A stretch of 64,000 nt of DNA from Phocoena phocoena (GCF_963924675.1 NC_089221.1:137806263-137870262), one strand, 5' to 3'. Shown: positions 59,801 to 61,849, counted from the first letter of the stretch. Program-made: numbers and translations. The notes: generated by a model from the letters alone, not told the origin.

Positions 59801-61849
59801 TCCACCTATTGGAATGCAGACGTCACCCACAGGTAGCTTCCTTTTCCACCCCAGGCAACCAAGAACAGGTGTGCCAACTCTGGGTCCTAAAACCTACCTG
59901 GCTAAGTTCTAAAAGCAAGGAGTTTTAGCCAAGAGCCACAGATGCTTTAAAAACAGTATACATTTTCCTGTTTGGGAGACATTGCCTGTCTCTCTCCAAA
60001 GAGCTGTTCCTGAACTTGGTCTCCTGAGATGATTCAGTCAATTTTAGAGTTGAATTCTTGAGGTTTCAACCCTGCTCTTATGGCATTTACATGAGTTAAA
60101 TTAAAGGTTTCTAAATCTCAGCACTACTGACATTTTGGGCTGGATCATAATTCTTTGTTGTGGAAGGTTGTCCCGTATATTGTAAGACGTTTAGCATCAT
60201 CCTTGGCTTTTACTCACTAAATGCCAGTAGCAACCTCCTTCCCGATATGGCAACCAAAAACGTCTGCAGACATTGTCAAAAGTTCCTTGCAGGGCAAAAT
60301 TGCCCTGGCTGAGTATCACTGAACTAAATGAATTGAAGAAAATTAATGTGAGAAGAGAGACCAGTTTTTTGAAAACACTGATAAGTTTGCATAATCTATT
60401 TGCCACAGAGAAAACAGAGGAATGATTTCCCTTACCTTTCATATATCTGGATGTTGGAGCAGTTTATCTCTCTATCAAGGCGGTGTCTCTTGAAGTCCTC
60501 TATGCCATCCTTGACCATGGTGATGAACAGGACAATGGCCAACGGTAACATGGTAATTTCCCTGTGGAAGACTTCCATGGAGGGCATCCAGTTCAGAATC
60601 ACCAGGAACAGGAAATAGAGGTTAGCCCATCTGGAAGGGGCAAGCAAGGTATGAATGAAAACTGTGGAGAAGAGAAATATACTCGCCGCATTACTGCTTC
60701 CCTATTAGCCCTTGCCAACTAAAAATGACATTCTCTTTCAGTGTCACCTCGAACATCATGGTAGGGCTTTAAAGTCAAATCCATTTAAAATGGGGATAGT
60801 ACTGTCTACTTTAAAGGGCTCCTATAAATATTACATGGGATGAATATTTGTCATGTATCCAATGGAGGGTTCCAGAGTATAGTAGTTGCTCAATAAATGA
60901 TAGGTGCTAATAATTACAAAACTTAGGATAATGTCTAGGTGCATATTTTGCTTTATAGTTAAAAGATAATTTTGCATATATTATTTCAAAAGAGTGGCTT
61001 GCACTTTTACGTTTTCCAAGTGCATCTTTCTCCCTCTTGCCACAGTGCCTTTGCACATGAAGGTCTGTTTGAAAGAACATTCTTCTGGCTCCCTTCTCTG
61101 ACTTCTCTCTGCCTCTTTCCACCTAGTTAACACATTCTCTTCTTTCATATTAGACTTCCACAGTTACTTCCTCCTAGAAGTCTTCCTTGACTTTCCTAAC
61201 TAGGCCCGATTTCTCTTGTACTCACTCTAATAGCACCATATCCTTCTCCTTGGAAGTATCTATCTGAATTACAGTTTACACCAACTTACAGAATTCCTAA
61301 AATTAATATCTGTCTCTTTCACTAGCCAATATAGTCAGGACAATGTGTCTTTTTCTTTTCGCTCATGTATCTCTAATACACAACACATGACTTAACACGG
61401 AGGAGAATCTGATAAATACTGAATGAATGAACGAATGAATGACAAAGCTTCTCAAGGTACACGCATTTGGCCCAGAGGGTAGCATTTCTGAGTTCATCTG
61501 AGTGGCAAATACTTGGCTATAAAGTGTGTACTGTTCAGCCAAGTGGTCGTATACCTGTGAAACTGCTCCAAGAGATTCTGGGGCAGGAAGGTGAAGAGGG
61601 TATACTTGGTGGTGCAGATTCTGTTGCCAGAGTATCTCCTGGAGACCTTGGCCCAATCCTGGTGGAATACGTCGTTGTTGGGGAACACGACCCGCTGCTG
61701 AGCCAGGTTGTAGTTCTGCGCCCCCTCCTCTGGGGACAGCAGTGGTGTGGCTTCTGATGGAGACTGTGGGAGGCCATCTCTGTCTCGCCACTGCCACCGG
61801 TACCGAGACGAGTCCACTGAGAGGGCCATGTCTGGCAGCAAGCTACGAT
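196..61849 (-). CDS. ATP10B: ATP10B, phospholipid-transporting ATPase VB, N-terminal 539 codons (partial, nine coding exons)
   Basis: Class 5 P4-ATPase, the catalytic subunit of a lipid flippase. ATP10B is known to move glucosylceramide and phosphatidylcholine to the cytosolic leaflet of late endosomes and lysosomes, with a CDC50-type partner. Coding exons are 61829-61555 (coding part), 60630-60436, 44239-44035, 15620-15535, 11612-11506, 7403-7272, 3800-3673, 1778-1526 and 431-196. All borders are GT-AG and the phases (2,2,0,2,1,1,0,1,0) chain without a stop. Visible landmarks are an acidic dileucine EATPLL at residues 26-31, membrane segments 1-2 (about 93-135), the A-domain DGET with Glu210, an NGT glycosylation sequon in the luminal loop, PISL from residue 380 and DKTGT with Asp433. 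Asp433 and Glu210 fall at the numbers I recall for the human catalytic residues, so the exon chain is probably complete. Paralogue choice rests on the N-terminus (MALSVDSS) and the [13 protein letters not shown] stretch, which fit ATP10B rather than ATP10A or ATP10D. The C-terminal two thirds lie outside the window. Confidence 0.96.
572..765 (+). repeat. MIR SINE fragment
   Basis: Matches the MIR core from memory: AATCCTGGCTCT, then TAGCTATGTGACTTTG, then CTAACTCACAGGGTTGTTTTG. Diverged and old. Confidence 0.75.
911..957 (+). repeat. (TG)n microsatellite
   Basis: About 23 uninterrupted TG units. In the ATP10B pre-mRNA this is a CA repeat, about 570 bases after the donor of the DKTGT exon. 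Confidence 0.98.
1526..1778 (-). CDS. ATP10B: ATP10B eighth coding exon (residues 377-461, PISL and DKTGT phosphorylation site)
   Basis: The acceptor is CTCCCCACAG before ATACTGATCC. The exon of 253 bases begins [18 protein letters not shown], where P-I-S-L (from residue 380) is the membrane segment 4 motif that stands in P4-ATPases for the cation-binding PEGL of P2 pumps. It continues through [19 protein letters not shown] and [13 protein letters not shown], with Asp433 as the phosphorylated residue of the P-domain, to EYSHQEN. The donor is GTACGA after AATG. It is a weak match to consensus at +4 to +6 but gives the right phase (1) and joins to AKRLETPEE of the next exon as expected. Confidence 0.95.
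1779..3672. other. ATP10B intron between coding exons 7 and 8
   Basis: About 1.9 kb. It contains an L1 3' end in gene orientation (2160-2395) and an ancient LINE-like piece near 2480-2720. 2940-3670 shows nothing recognisable apart from T-rich stretches. Confidence 0.8.
2160..2395 (-). mobile_element. L1 3' UTR fragment
   Basis: Reverse orientation of an L1 3' end. TTACAATGCTGTGTT and CAGCAAAGTGATTTAG, then TA-rich sequence and the C-rich block before CCCTTTGG, mirror the L1 3' UTR seen forward at 24852-25150. Truncated at the 5' side. Confidence 0.75.
3673..3800 (-). CDS. ATP10B: ATP10B seventh coding exon (residues 334-376, luminal loop and start of membrane segment 4)
   Basis: The acceptor is TCCTCTTAG before GTCACAGCC, read as H-S-L-W. 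The exon encodes the luminal loop between membrane segments 3 and 4, with an N-G-T sequon that may be glycosylated, then [14 protein letters not shown] leading into segment 4. It has 128 bases, enters in phase 1 and leaves in phase 0. The donor is GTAGGA. The frame is open across the exon, but with no nearby start codon it is easily missed by ORF scans. Confidence 0.94.
3940..3967 (+). repeat. (TG)n microsatellite
   Basis: About 13-14 TG units after AACATAGGGG. Confidence 0.95.
4215..4325 (+). repeat. (ATCC)n-type imperfect tetranucleotide repeat
   Basis: A run of CCATCCATCCA-like units with many interruptions. The Pro/His/Ile-rich frames on both strands here are products of the repeat, not genes. 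Confidence 0.92.
5611..5745 (-). mobile_element. tRNA-derived SINE (CHR-like), short
   Basis: On the minus strand it starts GAGTCCCCTGGTGGCC, has a tRNA-like GGGTTCAATCCCTGG B-box and ends in an A/T-rich tail at the 5611 side. Diverged. Confidence 0.8.
6335..6825 (+). mobile_element. MaLR-type (MLT1-like) solo LTR
   Basis: It follows the MLT1 consensus in order: TGAATAATGGCCCCC, CCTGTGAATGTG, GGACTTTGCA, GGTGGGCCCAATG, CCTTATAAAAGG (TATA region), then near the end TTTTAAACCACTTAATTTGTG and CTAGGAAACGAGCACAG. No internal retroviral sequence adjoins it. Confidence 0.85.
6916..7006 (+). repeat. 23-bp tandem repeat, four copies
   Basis: Copies begin at 6916, 6939, 6962 and 6984. The unit is TGATTGATTCATCTCGTTAC plus CTG. 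The third copy lacks one base and the fourth is cut short. Copies are nearly identical, so the array is recent. Confidence 0.95.
7272..7403 (-). CDS. ATP10B: ATP10B sixth coding exon (residues 290-334, membrane segment 3)
   Basis: The acceptor is CTCTCAAAG before GCCATGAGAC. The exon reads [19 protein letters not shown], then IERRMN, then membrane segment 3 (about residues 315-334, [17 protein letters not shown]). It is 132 bases long and in phase 1 at both ends. The GHETK and PRYKRS segments are hallmarks of class 5 P4-ATPases. The donor is GTATGG. Confidence 0.95.
7770..8060 (+). repeat. Ancient LINE-like interspersed repeat
   Basis: The sequence has a familiar mammal-wide pattern: GATACAGTGGGGAGACAGA, AATAAGGTAATTA, then GTGGTCAGGGAAGGCTTCTC and GCCAAGGCCCTGTGGCAGG. 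The family name is uncertain (L2-like). Confidence 0.5.
8836..9085 (+). repeat. MIR SINE fragment
   Basis: GTATGGTGTAGTGGATAGA at the tRNA-like head, TTGTAACTCAACCCCTCATC and GAAATGAGAT in the core, and GGGGCTCAATAAATGTTCG at the tail. Confidence 0.8.
9217..9412 (+). mobile_element. MER5A-type hAT-Charlie DNA transposon remnant
   Basis: CCCCAGGGGACACCTGGCC, TTTTTGGTTGTCACC, CAGGGATGCTGCTAAACACC and CTGAGGTTGAGAACGCCTGG follow MER5A in order. Ends are worn. Confidence 0.85.
9880..10541 (-). mobile_element. L1 3' end (ORF2 tail plus 3' UTR)
   Basis: Minus-strand frame 10502-10089 reads the C-terminal ORF2p tail ([41 protein letters not shown]), with the 3' UTR down to 9880. Strongly similar to the tail of the larger L1 at 34.3-34.9 kb. 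5'-truncated and not functional. Confidence 0.93.
11506..11612 (-). CDS. ATP10B: ATP10B fifth coding exon (residues 254-290, end of A-domain)
   Basis: The acceptor CTCATCCCCAG precedes GGAACATCTC, completing Met254 and reading [12 protein letters not shown]. The exon of 107 bases contains the strongly conserved [12 protein letters not shown] segment and GIVIYAG just before the stalk of membrane segment 3. The donor is GTAACT after GCGG, in phase 1. Small differences from human (Ser for Cys in FGSES, KV for EM in NTKVAVG) are ordinary divergence. Confidence 0.94.
12195..12615 (-). repeat. Two adjacent MIR fragments in reverse orientation
   Basis: First fragment: ATAGGGAAACTGAGGCAAG, GGATTCAAAGCC and GTCTGGCTCCAGAGTGC (reverse MIR). 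The second, from about 12430, shows ATGAAACTCAGAGAGGGTGA and CCAAGGCCACTCACC. Confidence 0.7.
13272..13472 (-). mobile_element. CHR-type tRNA SINE, short cetacean subtype
   Basis: A T run (the A tail on the minus strand), CGTTGCGGAGCACAGGCTCC, CCGCTCCGCGGCATGTGGGA, GGCACGAACCCGTGTCCCC (B-box region) and the end CACCAGGGAAGCCC. It is flanked by CAGGGAT at 13265-13271 and 13473-13479, a target site duplication. The open frames through it are incidental. Confidence 0.95.
13529..13733 (-). mobile_element. MER5A-type DNA transposon remnant
   Basis: Reverse MER5A: CAACACTGCTGACATGTTTT, AGCAGCATCCCTGGCCTCTA, GATGCCAGCAGCACC and GTTTGAGAACCACT at the end. Confidence 0.85.
14655..14870 (+). repeat. 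MIR SINE fragment
   Basis: GTCCTGGCTTTGCC, CCCATCTGAAAAATGGGAAT and CTGGGTTGTTTTGCAGATTA match the MIR core. Diverged. Confidence 0.65.
15000..15240 (-). repeat. MIR SINE fragment, reverse orientation
   Basis: TTTTACAGATGTGGAAATGA, GGCCCAGAGAGGTTAATTAA, AGGTCACACAGCTTGTAAGT and TGGTTTCGAACCTAGGTCTG. Ends about 300 bases from the exon at 15535. Confidence 0.85.
15535..15620 (-). CDS. ATP10B: ATP10B fourth coding exon (residues 226-254, A-domain)
   Basis: A short exon of 86 bases. The acceptor is CTTTCACAG before GAGGTACAG, read as E-V-Q-F. The exon reads [20 protein letters not shown] and then HLNRFKGYM, the conserved class 5 A-domain strand containing C-E-K-P-N. The donor is a strong GTAAGT, which splits the Met codon AT|G in phase 2. 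The intron before it is about 28 kb and carries most of the L1 load in the window. Confidence 0.95.
16414..16795 (+). mobile_element. CHR-type tRNA SINE, long form
   Basis: Starts GGGACTTCCCTGGTGGC, has several CACAACTACTGAGCC units, then GGGAAGCCTGTGCACCGC, CAACTAGAGAAAGCCC and an AATAAATAAATT tail. Flanks share AATAAGTAG and AACAAGTAG. Confidence 0.93.
16830..17035 (-). repeat. MIR-like fragment, reverse orientation
   Basis: AAGTACTTTGATTAGCCC, GATGGGAAAACTGTGACTCA, GTGGTCATATCAAGACTGGG and TTTGAATCCAAGTCTGAGTG. Confidence 0.65.
18415..18880 (-). repeat. Two MIR fragments in reverse orientation
   Basis: 18415-18570: TACTATGTGCCAGGCACC and GTAAGTAACAGAGCCAGC. 18690-18880: CTCCATCAGGTAGATACTA, GGAACTAAGGCTTAGAGAGA and GGCGCACAGCTAGCAAAGC. 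They are separated by CAT and ATT trinucleotide stretches. Confidence 0.7.
18896..19113 (-). mobile_element. CHR-type tRNA SINE, short cetacean subtype
   Basis: Same structure as the copy at 13272. A 14-base target site duplication with one mismatch flanks it (CACAGTGTTATTTT at 18882 and CACAATGTTATTTT at 19114). Confidence 0.95.
19236..19451 (+). mobile_element. Tigger-related MITE (MER44-like)
   Basis: The ends are inverted repeats: AGTTGACTCTTGAACAAC at 19238 and GTTATTCAAGGGTCAACTGT at 19431. The inside has the GGGTTTGAACTGTGTGGATC and GTCGGTTGAATTGG signatures. TA flanks both ends. No transposase. The exact family name is from memory. Confidence 0.75.
19452..19800 (+). mobile_element. 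L1 3' UTR fragment
   Basis: TGGAATCTAAATTTAAAG, GGTCAAAAGTTACAAACTTC, AAGTTGCTAAGAGAGTA, TGTGATCATTTCACAATATA and TATCTCAATAAAAAATG. It directly abuts the MITE. Confidence 0.8.
20082..20262 (-). mobile_element. MER5A-type DNA transposon remnant
   Basis: Reverse MER5A: CTTGACATTTTGGGCTGGAT, AGCAACATCCCTGGCC, GATGCCAGTAGCACC and TTTCCAAATGTCCCTTGGGG. Confidence 0.85.
20536..20899 (+). mobile_element. CHR-type tRNA SINE, long form
   Basis: From GCTTCCCTGGTGGCACAGTG through CGAGCCCTGGTCAGGGAAG and CACAACTACTGAGCC units to AACCAAAAATAAATAAAA. A perfect 12-base duplication AAATAAAAGGGG lies at 20524 and 20900. Confidence 0.96.
21604..21647 (+). repeat. (ATCC)n microsatellite
   Basis: About eight clean ATCC units followed by two more after a short interruption. 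Confidence 0.95.
22605..22770 (-). repeat. MIR fragment, reverse orientation
   Basis: TTTTATAAGAGAGAAACCTG, AACTTGCCCAAGGTCACACA and CAGCTCATGAACACC. Confidence 0.75.
22860..22905 (+). repeat. 23-bp direct duplication
   Basis: ATTCCCTTAAACCTTCATTG plus CCA occurs twice in a row without mismatch. Confidence 0.9.
23462..26580 (+). mobile_element. Old L1 copy: 5' UTR joined to an internally deleted ORF2, interrupted by a second L1
   Basis: 23462-24117 reads like an L1 5' UTR (CCAGATGGCAGAGTAAGAA, AATGACCTGAAGACTAGCAG, GGTTCTCCCCAAGGAGTAAG). From about 24130 it jumps into the middle of ORF2 (CAGCAAAAGCAGTTCTAAG), so ORF1 and the endonuclease are missing. Reverse transcriptase signatures are recognisable ([13 protein letters not shown] near 24690; the box of [12 protein letters not shown] type near 25670). 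Many stops and frameshifts make it non-functional. Confidence 0.9.
24852..25150 (+). mobile_element. L1 3' UTR insertion nested inside the older L1
   Basis: GGGAAGGGTAAGCTGTGAC, GGAAGCAGCCGCATAGCAC, GTATAACTGATTCACTTTG, then AATAAAGATGTTA and an A tail. Flanked by AGAAAGATTA at 24842 and AGAAAAATTA at 25151, a 10-base target duplication with one mismatch. Severely 5'-truncated. Confidence 0.9.
26581..27190 (+). mobile_element. Two consecutive L1 3' UTR segments
   Basis: 26581-26800: AACTTCCAGTTACAAAATAA, GTGATCATTTTGTAATG and AGTGTTGTAGGTCAATTATA. 26815-27190: GGTTACCAGAGGCAGGAGG, GTAAGAGAATAACTCCTAAG and TGTCAATTATATCTCAATAA with an A-rich tail. The first may be the tail of the L1 starting at 23462; the second is a further copy. 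Confidence 0.78.
29060..29460 (+). repeat. Possible LTR-like interspersed repeat
   Basis: GTGGCCAGAGTGAATTG, GGTGGGCACATGATACCAGC and the end CACCTGCAACCAAGAGTCCC resemble mammalian LTR-type repeats with the layout seen at 56015-56462. Family not established. Confidence 0.4.
29772..29839 (+). repeat. (TG)n microsatellite
   Basis: About 33 TG-type units with two TATG interruptions near 29789 and 29793. It lies immediately upstream of the large L1. Val/Cys-rich frames across it are artefacts. Confidence 0.97.
30034..30870 (+). pseudogene. L1 ORF1p, nearly intact reading frame (278 codons)
   Basis: RNA-binding chaperone of L1, not a host gene. The frame shows a long coiled coil rich in Glu/Lys (about residues 25-100, with [20 protein letters not shown]), then the RRM-type core with [20 protein letters not shown], and the C-terminal domain with [25 protein letters not shown] and [17 protein letters not shown] stop (TGA at 30026-30028) cuts it from the upstream frame, so the natural N-terminus is lost or altered; the present ATG is probably internal. 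Confidence 0.9.
30929..34728 (+). pseudogene. L1 ORF2p pseudogene (endonuclease and reverse transcriptase)
   Basis: The N-terminal endonuclease is recognisable ([34 protein letters not shown]). The reverse transcriptase follows ([40 protein letters not shown] near 33010), and the C-terminal tail reads [16 protein letters not shown] and [13 protein letters not shown]. It is broken in many places: a frameshift near 31361 in the GD-N-T motif of the endonuclease, stops near 31576, 31837, 32143 and 32239, and frameshifts near 32770 and 33180. No function is expected. Confidence 0.93.
36010..37160 (+). mobile_element. Old L1M-type 3' UTR
   Basis: CCACTGGCTAAAGATGGGAT near the start, GGGAATCAAACCATTGTTTT, and the end of L1MB/L1MC style: AGATAAAACAAGATTGGTTA, TTTTGTATATACTTGAAAAT, TCCCATAATGAAAAGTT. 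The subfamily name is from memory. It contains a long unique-looking stretch without coding capacity. Confidence 0.75.
37180..37400 (+). repeat. MIR fragment and (TTA)n
   Basis: TTCATTTGTCAAATGGGGA, GTCTCATAGGGATTTTTAG and GGCACATAGTATGTGCTCAA follow MIR, then seven ATT units. Confidence 0.75.
37773..37925 (+). mobile_element. hAT-Charlie type MITE remnant (MER58/MER5 group)
   Basis: GCAGTGCTTTCCAACTTCAA, TGCACATGAATCACCTGGGG, CTTAAACTGCAGAGTCTGAT and GGGGCAGGGCCTGAAATTT follow the common mammalian palindromic MER pattern. Confidence 0.65.
38170..38430 (+). mobile_element. L1 3' UTR fragment
   Basis: GGGAGTTTGGGATTAGCAG, ACAACAAGGTCCTAGTGTAT, AGCACAGGGAATTGTATTC and GTATAACTGACTCATTTTAC, then an A-rich end before the SINE at 38477. 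Confidence 0.85.
38477..38671 (-). mobile_element. CHR-type tRNA SINE, short cetacean subtype
   Basis: GGCGGTACACGGGCCTCTCA to CACCAGGGAAGCCCC. Flanks share GTACAAT and GCACAAT, a likely worn target duplication. It inserted close to the tail of the preceding L1 fragment. Confidence 0.94.
40590..40735 (+). repeat. MIR fragment
   Basis: GGCTTTGAATCCTGGTTCC, TTAGTGACCTTGGGCAAGTT and ACTTCACGTTTCTGTGCCTC. Confidence 0.8.
41232..41690 (+). mobile_element. CHR-type tRNA SINE with expanded internal repeats
   Basis: Starts GGGCTTCCCTGGTGGCGCAG. The tRNA-like B-box is GGTTCGAGCCCTGGTC. The tail is AATAAATAAATTAATTAAT. A perfect 16-base target duplication AAAAACAACAACAAAA lies at 41213 and 41691. About 460 bases long against about 370 for the other long copies, because the CACAACTACTGAGCC block is multiplied. 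Confidence 0.96.
41343..41565 (+). repeat. About ten tandem units of the SINE CACAACTACTGAGCC motif
   Basis: A roughly 22-base period through the SINE body, alternating between GTGTGCCACAACTACTGAGC and CACGCCACAACTACTGAGCC variants. Related SINE copies in this window have about three such units. Confidence 0.9.
42200..42345 (-). repeat. MIR fragment, reverse orientation
   Basis: TTATTGTGTATCTACAATGC, CTCATTTGAATCACACAGTA and TATTCCCATTGTAAGGATGA. Confidence 0.6.
42785..43258 (+). mobile_element. Solo LTR of a gammaretrovirus-like (ERV1) endogenous retrovirus
   Basis: Promoter-like layout: a CCAAT box (ACCAATCAG at 43020), a TATA-like TTTAAAAATG near 43082, AATAAA at about 43167 within ACAATAAATGCTGCG, a GTGTCAGTAGACTGGCTTTA stretch and the terminus GGCTCAGTAACA. 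No gag, pol or env sequence adjoins, so it is a solo LTR. The 5' border is uncertain by some tens of bases. Confidence 0.75.
43262..43445 (-). repeat. MIR fragment, reverse orientation
   Basis: CCCATTTTCCAGATGAGGGA, TAACTTGCCTTAGGTGAGAC and GGCTCTTAACCACC. Confidence 0.75.
43725..43920 (+). repeat. MIR fragment
   Basis: AGCAAGTTATTTACCTTTCC, AAGCCTCAGTTTCCCCATCT and CATCTCAGAGAGTTGGTGGG. Ends about 115 bases from the exon at 44035. Confidence 0.8.
44035..44239 (-). CDS. ATP10B: ATP10B third coding exon (residues 157-225, A-domain with DGET)
   Basis: The acceptor is CAACCCCAG before AAAAGAGCAG, which completes Arg157 and reads [13 protein letters not shown]. The 205-base exon encodes the start of the actuator domain, including V-G-D-F, N-E-I-I-P-A-D, C-H-L-E-T and L-D-G-E-T-N-L-K. 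Glu210 in DGET is the residue that drives dephosphorylation of the aspartyl-phosphate in this family. The donor GTAAGG follows FTQQ in phase 0. This is the shared acceptor exon for both the canonical exon at 60436 and the alternative exon at 59138, since both leave two bases (AG) of an Arg codon. Confidence 0.95.
44900..45105 (-). repeat. MIR fragment, reverse orientation
   Basis: CATTTCTACCGTGCCAAGCA, TCATAATGAGGAGCTTGAGG and AACAGAGCTGGACCCCGAGT. Confidence 0.65.
45346..45666 (-). mobile_element. CHR-type tRNA SINE, long form, diverged
   Basis: On the minus strand it starts GGGCTTCCCTGTGTGGCACA and ends in AAAAATAAAATAAATAAA. The forward strand shows GTTGGGTCTTCGTTGCCGCA and CTTGTTGCGGAGCACGGGCT. 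Confidence 0.92.
46485..46687 (-). mobile_element. CHR-type tRNA SINE, short cetacean subtype
   Basis: A T run, GCGGTACGCAGGCCTCTTAC, TGTTCCGCGGCATGTGGGAT and the end CACCAGGGAATCC. A perfect 15-base target duplication CATCTGTAGCATTTT lies at 46470 and 46688. Confidence 0.97.
47514..47566 (+). repeat. TG/TA-rich dinucleotide tract
   Basis: Mixed ATATATGTGTGTG units. Confidence 0.9.
48915..49135 (+). repeat. MIR fragment
   Basis: GGGTTTGAATCTCAGCTTC, CTACCTGTGTGACTTGGGG, AAGTTACTTAATCTTTCAGA and CTCAGAGGGTTGTTGGAAG. Confidence 0.85.
49487..50800 (+). mobile_element. Old 5'-truncated L1 (end of ORF2 and 3' part)
   Basis: The ORF2 tail is recognisable ([20 protein letters not shown] near 49590; TCKLNV-like and [16 protein letters not shown] stretches near 49860), then the ACCATACGATCTAGCAATCA region near 50440. 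Broken by a (GAAA)n tract and many stops. Clearly more diverged than the L1 at 29.85 kb. Confidence 0.88.
49741..49771 (+). repeat. (GAAA)n microsatellite
   Basis: About six GAAA units after an A run, inside the old L1. Confidence 0.93.
50935..51175 (+). repeat. MIR fragment
   Basis: GTGGTTAAAAGCTCTGGAGT, GTAGTGTGACCTTGAACCC, CCTCAGTTTATTCATCTATC and AAATGGACAAATAAACTG. Confidence 0.85.
51998..52090 (+). repeat. AT-rich GATAT/AATAT satellite-like tract
   Basis: Imperfect units such as GATGATATGATGAGATATG and TAATATAATGTATTTAATG. Confidence 0.85.
52091..52275 (-). repeat. MIR fragment, reverse orientation
   Basis: TCATAGATGAGGAAACTTAA, GCCCAGAAAGGTTATCTAAC and AAGGTCACATAGGTGCG. Confidence 0.8.
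53715..53930 (-). repeat. MIR fragment, reverse orientation
   Basis: GTGCAGACACTGAGTTAACA, GGGAGATAGGTGCTAATACT and AGTGGCAGTTCTGAGACAAG. Confidence 0.65.
54431..54554 (+). mobile_element. tRNA-derived SINE, short form
   Basis: GGGAATTCCCTGGCGGTCCA, the B-box-like GTTCGATCCCTGGTCGGGG and the tail AATAAAATAAAATAAAG. GTTTCT occurs on both sides. Confidence 0.92.
54660..54960 (+). repeat. L2 LINE fragment
   Basis: CCTGAAATGTCACCTCTTCA, GAGAAGGCTTCCCTCGGCTG and GGACTGAGAGCCCCTCGAGG are L2 3' region signatures. Confidence 0.75.
55564..55646. mobile_element. Mariner-type MITE, about 83 bp palindrome
   Basis: The left end TATTGTGTTGGTCAAAAAGT and the reverse complement of the right end (GACTTTTTGGCCAGCCCAATA) are inverted repeats of about 30 bases, with TA at both borders. 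This is the non-autonomous form of a cetartiodactyl mariner. Confidence 0.88.
56015..56462 (+). mobile_element. MaLR/MLT-like LTR
   Basis: GGATTGGTTCAGGGATGGGC, ATGTGACCCACTGGGGTCAC, GGAGCTGCTGCAGCCATCTC and TTGCCATGAGGGAAATCTAC, then near the end TTCATTGTTAAAATTGTTTA and GCATCTCAACTGACACAAC. The exact subfamily was not determined. Confidence 0.7.
56463..56560 (+). mobile_element. L1 3' terminal fragment
   Basis: CTTGCTGTATACTTGAAACT, AACACAACATTGTAAATTA and ATATACTTCAATTAAAAAT, a short 3' end directly behind the LTR. Confidence 0.8.
56623..56927 (-). mobile_element. CHR-type tRNA SINE, long form
   Basis: A TTAA-repeat tail, GGCTGTGTTGGGTCTTTGTT, GGCATGTGGGACCTTCCCAG, GGCTCGAACCCGTGTCCCC and the end CACCAGGGGAGCCC. 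A perfect 14-base target duplication GATGTGTGCTTTTC lies at 56609 and 56928. Confidence 0.97.
58540..58745 (-). repeat. MIR fragment, reverse orientation
   Basis: CATCAGGAGCAGTGCTAAGT, CAAAATGAGTCTCAGAGAGG and CACTTGCCTAAGGTCACAGA. Lies about 400 bases downstream of the alternative exon. Confidence 0.85.
59138..59523 (-). CDS. Putative alternative first exon of ATP10B encoding an ATP10A-like P4-ATPase N-terminus
   Basis: An open frame of 128 codons plus two bases starts at ATG 59523-59521. An in-frame TGA lies two codons upstream, and G is at -3. It ends at 59138 in AG followed by a GTAAAA donor, phase 2, the same phase as the normal second coding exon. It can therefore splice in frame to 44239, giving Tyr-Ser-Arg-Lys-Glu-Gln. 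It holds a polybasic start (residues 1-17), the P4-ATPase segment [18 protein letters not shown] (47-64), membrane segment 1 (about 65-83) and membrane segment 2 (about 88-107). Over the last 90 residues I count 41 identities to the canonical N-terminus with no gap. Wording such as LLSF, NAFQP, WED and CLV is closer to ATP10A. One exon replaces two canonical exons. It has no acidic dileucine. That it is coding is well supported; use as a first exon from an internal promoter is inference. Alternatives are a relic exon or a rarely used one. Confidence 0.8.
60105..60325 (-). mobile_element. MER5A-type DNA transposon remnant
   Basis: Reverse MER5A: CTACTGACATTTTGGGCTGG, TAGCATCATCCTTGGCTTTT, AATGCCAGTAGCAACC and CTGCAGACATTGTCAAAAGT. 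It lies between the alternative exon and canonical coding exon 2. Confidence 0.85.
60436..60630 (-). CDS. ATP10B: ATP10B second coding exon (residues 92-157, membrane segments 1 and 2)
   Basis: The acceptor CCCCTTCCAG precedes ATGGGC, which completes Arg92 and reads W-A-N-L-Y-F. The exon has 195 bases and enters and leaves in phase 2. It encodes membrane segment 1 (about residues 93-112, FLFLVILNW), the short luminal turn with EVFHRE, membrane segment 2 (about 116-135) and the cytosolic [11 protein letters not shown] linker into the A-domain. The donor is GTAAGG after TATGAAAG. It sits 924 bases downstream of the first coding exon. The next canonical exon is 16 kb away, with the alternative N-terminal exon 0.9 kb further on. 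Confidence 0.95.
60631..61554. other. ATP10B intron between coding exons 1 and 2
   Basis: 924 bases. Contains a MIR-like tail near 60880 and an L2 fragment (61040-61440). Confidence 0.9.
61040..61440 (+). repeat. L2 LINE 3' fragment
   Basis: CCACAGTGCCTTTGCACATG, TTCCTCCTAGAAGTCTTCCT and the end ATACTGAATGAATGAACGAA follow the L2 3' region. Lies about 110 bases from coding exon 1. Confidence 0.8.
61555..61849 (-). CDS. ATP10B: ATP10B first coding exon (start codon, residues 1-92)
   Basis: The ATG is at 61829-61827, with G at -3 and G at +4. A TTTCTCAG acceptor ends at 61850, leaving 20 bases of 5' UTR (61849-61830), so at least one upstream non-coding exon is expected. An ATG further upstream (61901) is open in frame but lies beyond the acceptor and is intronic. 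The exon encodes the cytosolic N-terminus: a Trp/Arg-rich start, then EATPLL at residues 26-31, which fits the [DE]xxxL[LI] acidic dileucine sorting signal, then the conserved KYTLFTFLP segment before membrane helix 1. Residue 86 is Leu in QNLLEQFHR, where human has Phe. The donor after CACAG is GTATAC and splits Arg92 in phase 2. Confidence 0.95.

Larger units (their letters stand above)
44240..60435. other. ATP10B intron between coding exons 2 and 3 (16.2 kb), containing the alternative exon
   Basis: It holds the alternative N-terminal exon (59138-59523) plus SINEs, L1 pieces, an LTR and a mariner element listed separately. Stretches with nothing recognised: 44250-44890, 46710-48900 apart from a TG/TA tract, 51180-51990, 52280-53700 (a MIR-like scrap near 53020), 54960-55560, 56960-58530 and 58750-59130. 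No second ATP10A-like exon was found in it. Confidence 0.85.
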
